Shown piece after piece: positions 59,761 through 64,000 of a DNA stretch of 64,000 nt. A program made the translations under genes and the position numbers. The notes below the pieces were generated by a model, which saw nothing but the letters and a program-made list of their open reading frames with translations, did not search any database and had not been told where the DNA came from. Every line of letters starts with the position of its first letter. Position 1 is the stretch's first letter. Source of the stretch: Conus ventricosus (Eukaryota; Mollusca; Gastropoda; Neogastropoda; Conidae); contig CM031595.1 of NCBI GenBank assembly GCA_018398815.1, positions 136,396,717 through 136,460,716 of the forward strand. The letters are read 5' to 3'.

Positions 59761-60888
59761 TCCTCAACCTCTTGATGGACCGAGGGTCACCTGCTATACC
59801 TTGAAAGCCCTTTTGTATGGCAAAAGGGCTCAGAGCTGAAAGGGGTCTTTCCTGCTCCGTCCCCTCCATCACGAGCCAGGAAGCCCAGAAACCTGTCTTC
59901 TGTCTAATCTCTGTATCGGAATCACTGTCTGTTTGACAATCCCCGAAATAGGGATGCTGCCTTCCTCTTCCTTTTGGGGGGAATGTTTTTAGAAAAAGCC
60001 ATATTGTGTTTATTATGCTTCATCTCTCCCTTACCCACCCACCTTGGAGTCCAACTAAGGGGCCAGGGCCAAGAAACCAATGTCTTGACCCTTCCAGGCT
60101 TCAGGAGAGACATACGACACACAGACACCACCAACCCTATCCCCCCTGATCATGCTCAACTCCCGGGAACAGAGAGCTGAGCACTGCAGGGGTTTACTTG
60201 GCCAGCAAGGGGACTGTCTGTCTTGACCCAGCCCCAAGAAGGGGAGCCGATTAGTACACCCGGGCCAAAGTGTACTCCCTGTCTAGGAGAGGTCCGAGCC
60301 AAAGTGATGTGTTGAGAGCGCTGGCCCTCTCAATCACCAGGATCTCATTCCCGCCCGACACAGGTCGCACCGCACGGCAAACGCGGCGGATCTTAAGGAG
60401 ACCACAGAGAGAAAAGGAGTGTGGATAAGAAGACTTGAAGGGGAGACGAAGATAGAAAAGGGCCAAATAGGAAAGGCAGAAAATAAGAAAAGGAGAAAGG
60501 CGGGTTACTCTTAGTCAGGATCCTCACCCTTAGCCTATCTGACATGGGAAGCCCTACCAGGGGCATCAACTCCTAACCACGTTATGCTTAGGCCAGACAA
60601 GGAGTGAACAGAACCGAGCTGAAGCATTAGCACTAGATAGAGTCTGCAGAGGAAGGACTAAGGAGAGATGTTGAGAGAGAGAGTTGCTAACTGATGAAGA
60701 GAAAAAAAAGAAAAAGAAAAAGAAAAGAAAAGCAACCATGTCCATTTGATAGAGCAGACTAGAAGAGAGAGAGAGAGTGCAATGCGTTAATGCAGGAAGA
60801 AAGAAAGGTGAACAGATCGATGTCTGGTAGTCACTGTTCGATCTGAACCGGGGTTCGACCTCACACCTGGCAGCGCCACTTTCATCAG
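59761..60888. other. Region between LINE and LTR element, possible LINE 5'UTR
   Basis: GC-rich, CCC/CCT-containing sequence without a supported gene. A gccctttt-gtatggc-aaaagggc inverted repeat lies at 59808-59830. A purine-rich stretch (60640-60830) precedes a weak B-box-like ggttcgacctc (60852-60862). Confidence 0.45.
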
Positions 60889-61003
60889 CAGTCCAACCTG
60901 ACCAATGCCAGCGGTCTAACCTGACCAGTGCCAGCAGTCTAACCTGACCAGTGCCAGCAGTCCAACCTGACCAGTGCCAGTGGTCCAACCTGACCAGTGC
61001 CAG
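60889..61003 (+). repeat. 23-bp tandem repeat, 5 copies
   Basis: The unit cagtccaacctgaccagtg then ccag occurs five times exactly in register (115 bp) with a few substitutions. Confidence 0.95.
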
Positions 61004-61779
61004 CAGTTGTGTCGTGACTGGTGTTTGTGAAAGTGACAGTGAAAAGAAAAGAAAAAAAAAGAAGAAAAGGAAAGACAGTGATTCGTGAATAGTTTTAAGA
61101 TCACCTGGCCAGGTAAAGTAGAAATCTATTTATACCCGGGTTAGTTAATGATAGATTTAGATAAATGGTTTTGTGAAGTTCAAGGAAAGAGAGAATGTTT
61201 TATTTTGTTTGACTCCATATGCATTGATGTTTCTTTCCATGATTATGTGTAGTAAAGTTATAGACTTTACTAGTGGTTTGATTTGACGAATGCATGATAT
61301 ATGAATGAGATTGTAAGCAAGCTGTGGTGTGTTTGGGCTGTGCGCTAGTCCTTCCTCCACTGACATACCCCGAGGTTGACAATTTATTGGCGAGCCTGCC
61401 AGATATTCTGGCCCATTTATTATAATTGTTCAACTTCTCAGAGAGGAAGCTGGGTGGGATTCAAGTATTGTAATCCTAAGACAAGGCAGTGTCTTACTGT
61501 ATGTTTCCAAGATAGTTAAATACTAGGCTTGGCATTGCTTCCAAGATAGTTAACACTAGGCTTGGCATTTCAGCCCCAGAGTACTTATTTCGCACAGATT
61601 GCCTATAATTCGCTCTCATAGTTGGGTCAGGCGCTAGGCGTCTTATAAAAGCTAATTACGTTGTCCCAAGCTAATATTATCATTCATAGGATTGTGCTAT
61701 TACGTCACTCGTGTCGGTAACCCACCAGTTTGGCTGTCGTAGAAATAAAATCTCATTCAAAAAAAAAAAAGGAGATATA

Positions 61780-62836
61780 ACGGCGGACGAAAAGAACACC
61801 CCTATTGAACAACTTGTGAGCGTCGCTCGTGATTTAGGCTACTCGGGAGAAGAGTTGCGAGCATTAGTTGAAACCCAACAAAAGATGGAAAGAGATGAGC
61901 GAGCGGAAAGACGCCGTGTCGCAGTAGAAATAGCAGAGCAGGAAAGGATGAAAGCTAGCGCAACGCAGGAAACAGAAAGACTAACGCAGGAAACAGAAAG
62001 ACTAAGGATTCAGGCTGACGATAATCATGCTAAAGAAACGCAGGAAACAGAAAGACTAAGGGAAACGCAGGAAACAGAAAGATTGAGGATTCAATTAGAG
62101 TTAGAGAGAGACCACCGATGATGGTAGCTCAGTTTCCAGTGACCCTGTGCGCAGTTATGCCCCCCGACCAAAGTTACCAAAATTCTCTGAAGGAACAGAT
62201 TCGATTGATGCGTACATCAGTCGTTTTGAAACGTTTGCTACTAGTCAGGGTTGGCCTTCAGAAGAATGGGCAGTCATTTTGTCAGCGCTCTTGACGGGTA
62301 AGACATTACAGATTTTCACTGCGTTACCAGCAGACCAACAATCTGATTTTGGTGCTGTGAAGGAGTCTTTGATGAAAGGATTTGACCTCACAGAGGAGGG
62401 GTTTAGAAAGAAATTTCGATCAGCTAGATTGCAAGCAGGTGAAACGTACACTCAGTTTGGTGCACGTTTAGATCACTATTTTGAGAAGTGGTTAGAGTTG
62501 AGTGGTACGAAAAAGGAGTTCGCTGAATTGAAAGAGCTGGTTATGAAAGAACAGATTTTGTCAGGTTGCAGTCCAGAGTTAACTATACATCTGAAAGAGA
62601 GACAGCCAGAGACAGCAGGAGAGTTGCTGAAGTTAGCAGAGGTGTATAGAGAGGCACGTTTGGGCACTAAGGTGCAGGAGAAACAGGTGCCAGACACAGG
62701 TGAGAAGAGTGCAAGGAGACTAGGGAGTTTCCTGCAAAGTCTGCAAACCCAGTGGTGGGGCAGAAAGGAGGACAAAGGGACAATAGGTGTTTCATTTGTC
62801 ACAAGAAGGGACATGTGGCGAGGGATTGTCGCATGA
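61780..62836 (+). pseudogene. Gag with coiled coil and SCAN-like domain, frameshifted
   Basis: ADEKNTPIEQLVSVARDLG opens the protein. An ACG codon (61780-61782) stands where a start would be expected. A charged coiled coil with repeated TQETERL follows (61960-62100). After a frame change near 62120, RPKLPKFSEG and YISRFETFATSQGW lead into the capsid part, and LTEEGFRKKFRSARL, YTQFGARLDHYFEKWLELSG and LVMKEQILSGC match the SCAN-type capsid C-terminus. It ends out of frame before the zinc knuckle. Gag forms the particle in live elements. Confidence 0.85.
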
Positions 62837-63490
62837 GGTTCCAGAAGGCAGCAGCCTTGCAAGAGGTTGATAAGGGTCGCCAGGGGAAACGACCTGCAGT
62901 GGAACCAAAAGGGATCCAATATGAAGAGGGTAGAGTGCGGCCTATGGCTAGCACTGGACAGCAGTCAGTGTCAGGGATGGAGGGCACTAGGCTGAGTGGT
63001 TCATTACCAGTGGAAGAAGGGTGGATTGGCCAGCAGAGGGTGAAAGTGTTACGGGACACTGGTTGTTCATGTGGTGTAGTAAGAACAACGCTGGTCGAGG
63101 AAGGGGATTTGACAGGGCAAATCCAGACCTGTACTCTAATCGATGGCACTGTGAGGGAGTTCCCAGTTGCTAAGATAGAAGTACGTACCCCTTACTTCTC
63201 AGGCGGGTTGTCTGCGCTGGTGATGAGAAACCCTTTTATGATTTGATCATTGGAAATATTCCAGGTGCAAGGGATCCAGGGGATCCTGAGTTGTTGACTG
63301 CTACAGGGGCAGCAGTTCAAACACGGAGCAAGAAGGAGGAAAAGGTTGATAAACCGTTAGTCGTTCCAGCAAGGAAGTCAGGCATAGATGTGTCGCCTGA
63401 TAAGTTTAGGGCAGCGCAGGAACAAGACCCTTCGCTCGTGAAGTCTGGGAGTTGGCAAGAGGTGGAGAGAAACAGGTGGTTAGAGGAGGT
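62752..63490 (+). pseudogene. Nucleocapsid zinc knuckle and aspartic protease, frameshifted
   Basis: CFICHKKGHVARDC is a canonical CX2CX4HX4C knuckle (62794-62835). After a linker, RVKVLRDTGCSCGVV (63039-63083) holds the protease D-T-G active site, followed by TLIDGTVREFPVAKIEV, a typical flap region. A frame change at about 63240 passes into DLIIGNIPGA, the conserved protease end. A basic linker (TRSKKEEK) then leads to the pre-integrase segment DKFRAAQEQDPSL. Confidence 0.85.
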
Positions 63491-63493
63491 GAG

Positions 63494-64000
63494 ACAGAAT
63501 TTCTGGTGAAAGGCGGGATTTGTACCGAGTGTTCACCAAGGGGAAGACAGGTAAGGTGACAACTCAGTTAGAGGTACCAGCATGTTATCGTGACACTGTC
63601 ATGTCAGTGGGTCACGAGTCGCTCATGGCGGGTCATCTCGGCACCAGCAAAACAGCTGACCGAATCTTTGATGATTTTCACTGGCCAGGGGCAATGGCAG
63701 ACATCAAGCGTTTCTGCATGTCATGTGATGTGTGTCAAAGGTCAGCCACAAGAGGGGTGAAGAGGAAGGCGCCTCTTAAACAGCCTCCTTTAATTGACAC
63801 ACCATTCAGGAGAGTGGCTGTTGATCTGATTGGCCCAATCTCGCCCTGTTCCAAAGGTGGGCACAGGTATGTGTTGACGCTCGTGGACTACGCGACCAGA
63901 TATCCAGAAGCAGTCGCATTGAAAGGCGTAGATACGCAACAGGTCGCTGAAGGGCTAGTGGACATCTTTTCTCGTGTGGGTGTGCCGTCACAAATTCTCA
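63494..64000 (+). pseudogene. Integrase, N-terminal and start of catalytic domain, cut by window end
   Basis: LYRVFTKGK and LEVPACYRDTVM lead to the HHCC zinc domain: GHESLMAGHLG (two His) and FCMSCDVCQRS (Cys pair; about 63714-63743). The catalytic core starts with FRRVAVDLIGPI (first catalytic Asp) and continues through RYVLTLVDYATRYPEAVAL to IFSRVGVPSQIL at the last base, just before the expected second Asp. The frame is open from about 63494 to the end, but two frame changes separate it from the protease linker (about 63490-63515). Confidence 0.88.

Larger units (their letters stand above)
61381..64000 (+). mobile_element. Ty3/gypsy LTR retrotransposon, Gmr1-like domain order, truncated by window end
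   Basis: The order is Gag with coiled coil and SCAN-like capsid C-terminus, CCHC zinc knuckle, aspartic protease, then integrase only about 350 bases after protease. The standard gypsy order would place about 1.5 kb of RT and RNase H between them. The LTR is not delimited: TATA-like cttataaaa (61642-61650), AATAAA (61744-61749) and a 34-bp direct repeat (61505-61570) could belong to it or to the leader. A tggcgagcctgcc at 61389 is a possible primer-binding site if the LTR ends near 61381. The copy is decayed by several single-base frame changes. Confidence 0.8.

Overview
The window is animal (metazoan) nuclear DNA, most likely from a mollusc or another lophotrochozoan. The only host gene I can support is the 3' half of a Pax2/5/8 (Pax-B) transcription factor gene on the + strand. 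Its short exons have GT-AG borders and are separated by introns of 1 to 17 kb full of (CT)n, (GT)n, (CA)n and poly-C/poly-G tracts. The species guess rests on gene structure, retroelement types and microsatellite style, not on a diagnostic sequence.

Pax2/5/8 (5902-41165). Seven coding exons can be chained with compatible phases: 5902-6101 (end of the paired domain plus an octapeptide-like motif), 23020-23063 (44-nt microexon), 24233-24512, 25357-25697 (carries a one-base frame problem), 27680-27784, 39982-40095 and 41083-41165 (ends in TAA). The last three encode the conserved tyrosine-rich C-terminus of the family. The N-terminal part of the paired domain must lie upstream of the window. No partial homeodomain exon is visible.

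Introns. The first intron holds a 2.9-kb array of a 48-bp unit (about 60 copies), next to an older degenerate repeat and a long hairpin. Other introns hold a 28-bp degenerate array (9 kb), three copies of a dispersed repeat (11.3, 18.4 and 19.0 kb), LINE fragments (17.2 and 29.3-31.6 kb), a 52-bp array that grew inside the RNase H region of one LINE fragment (30.2-31.0 kb), a 51-bp degenerate array (36 kb), and two arrays (38.4-39.98 and 40.75-41.08 kb) whose units resemble the 3' splice sites they lead up to. A few GC-rich, repeat-poor islands with homeodomain-type AT cores are possible cis-regulatory elements.

Downstream of the gene (41.2-49.7 kb) is non-coding sequence with short tandem repeats. 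From 49.77 kb to the end lies a retroelement block: a decayed LINE on the + strand (49774-about 54255); a decayed RNase H-bearing I/Nimb-like LINE on the - strand (about 54830-59760), tail to tail with the first; and a decayed Ty3/gypsy element on the + strand (from about 61.4 kb, cut by the window end). The gypsy element has a SCAN-like Gag, and integrase follows protease directly, as in the Gmr1-like group.
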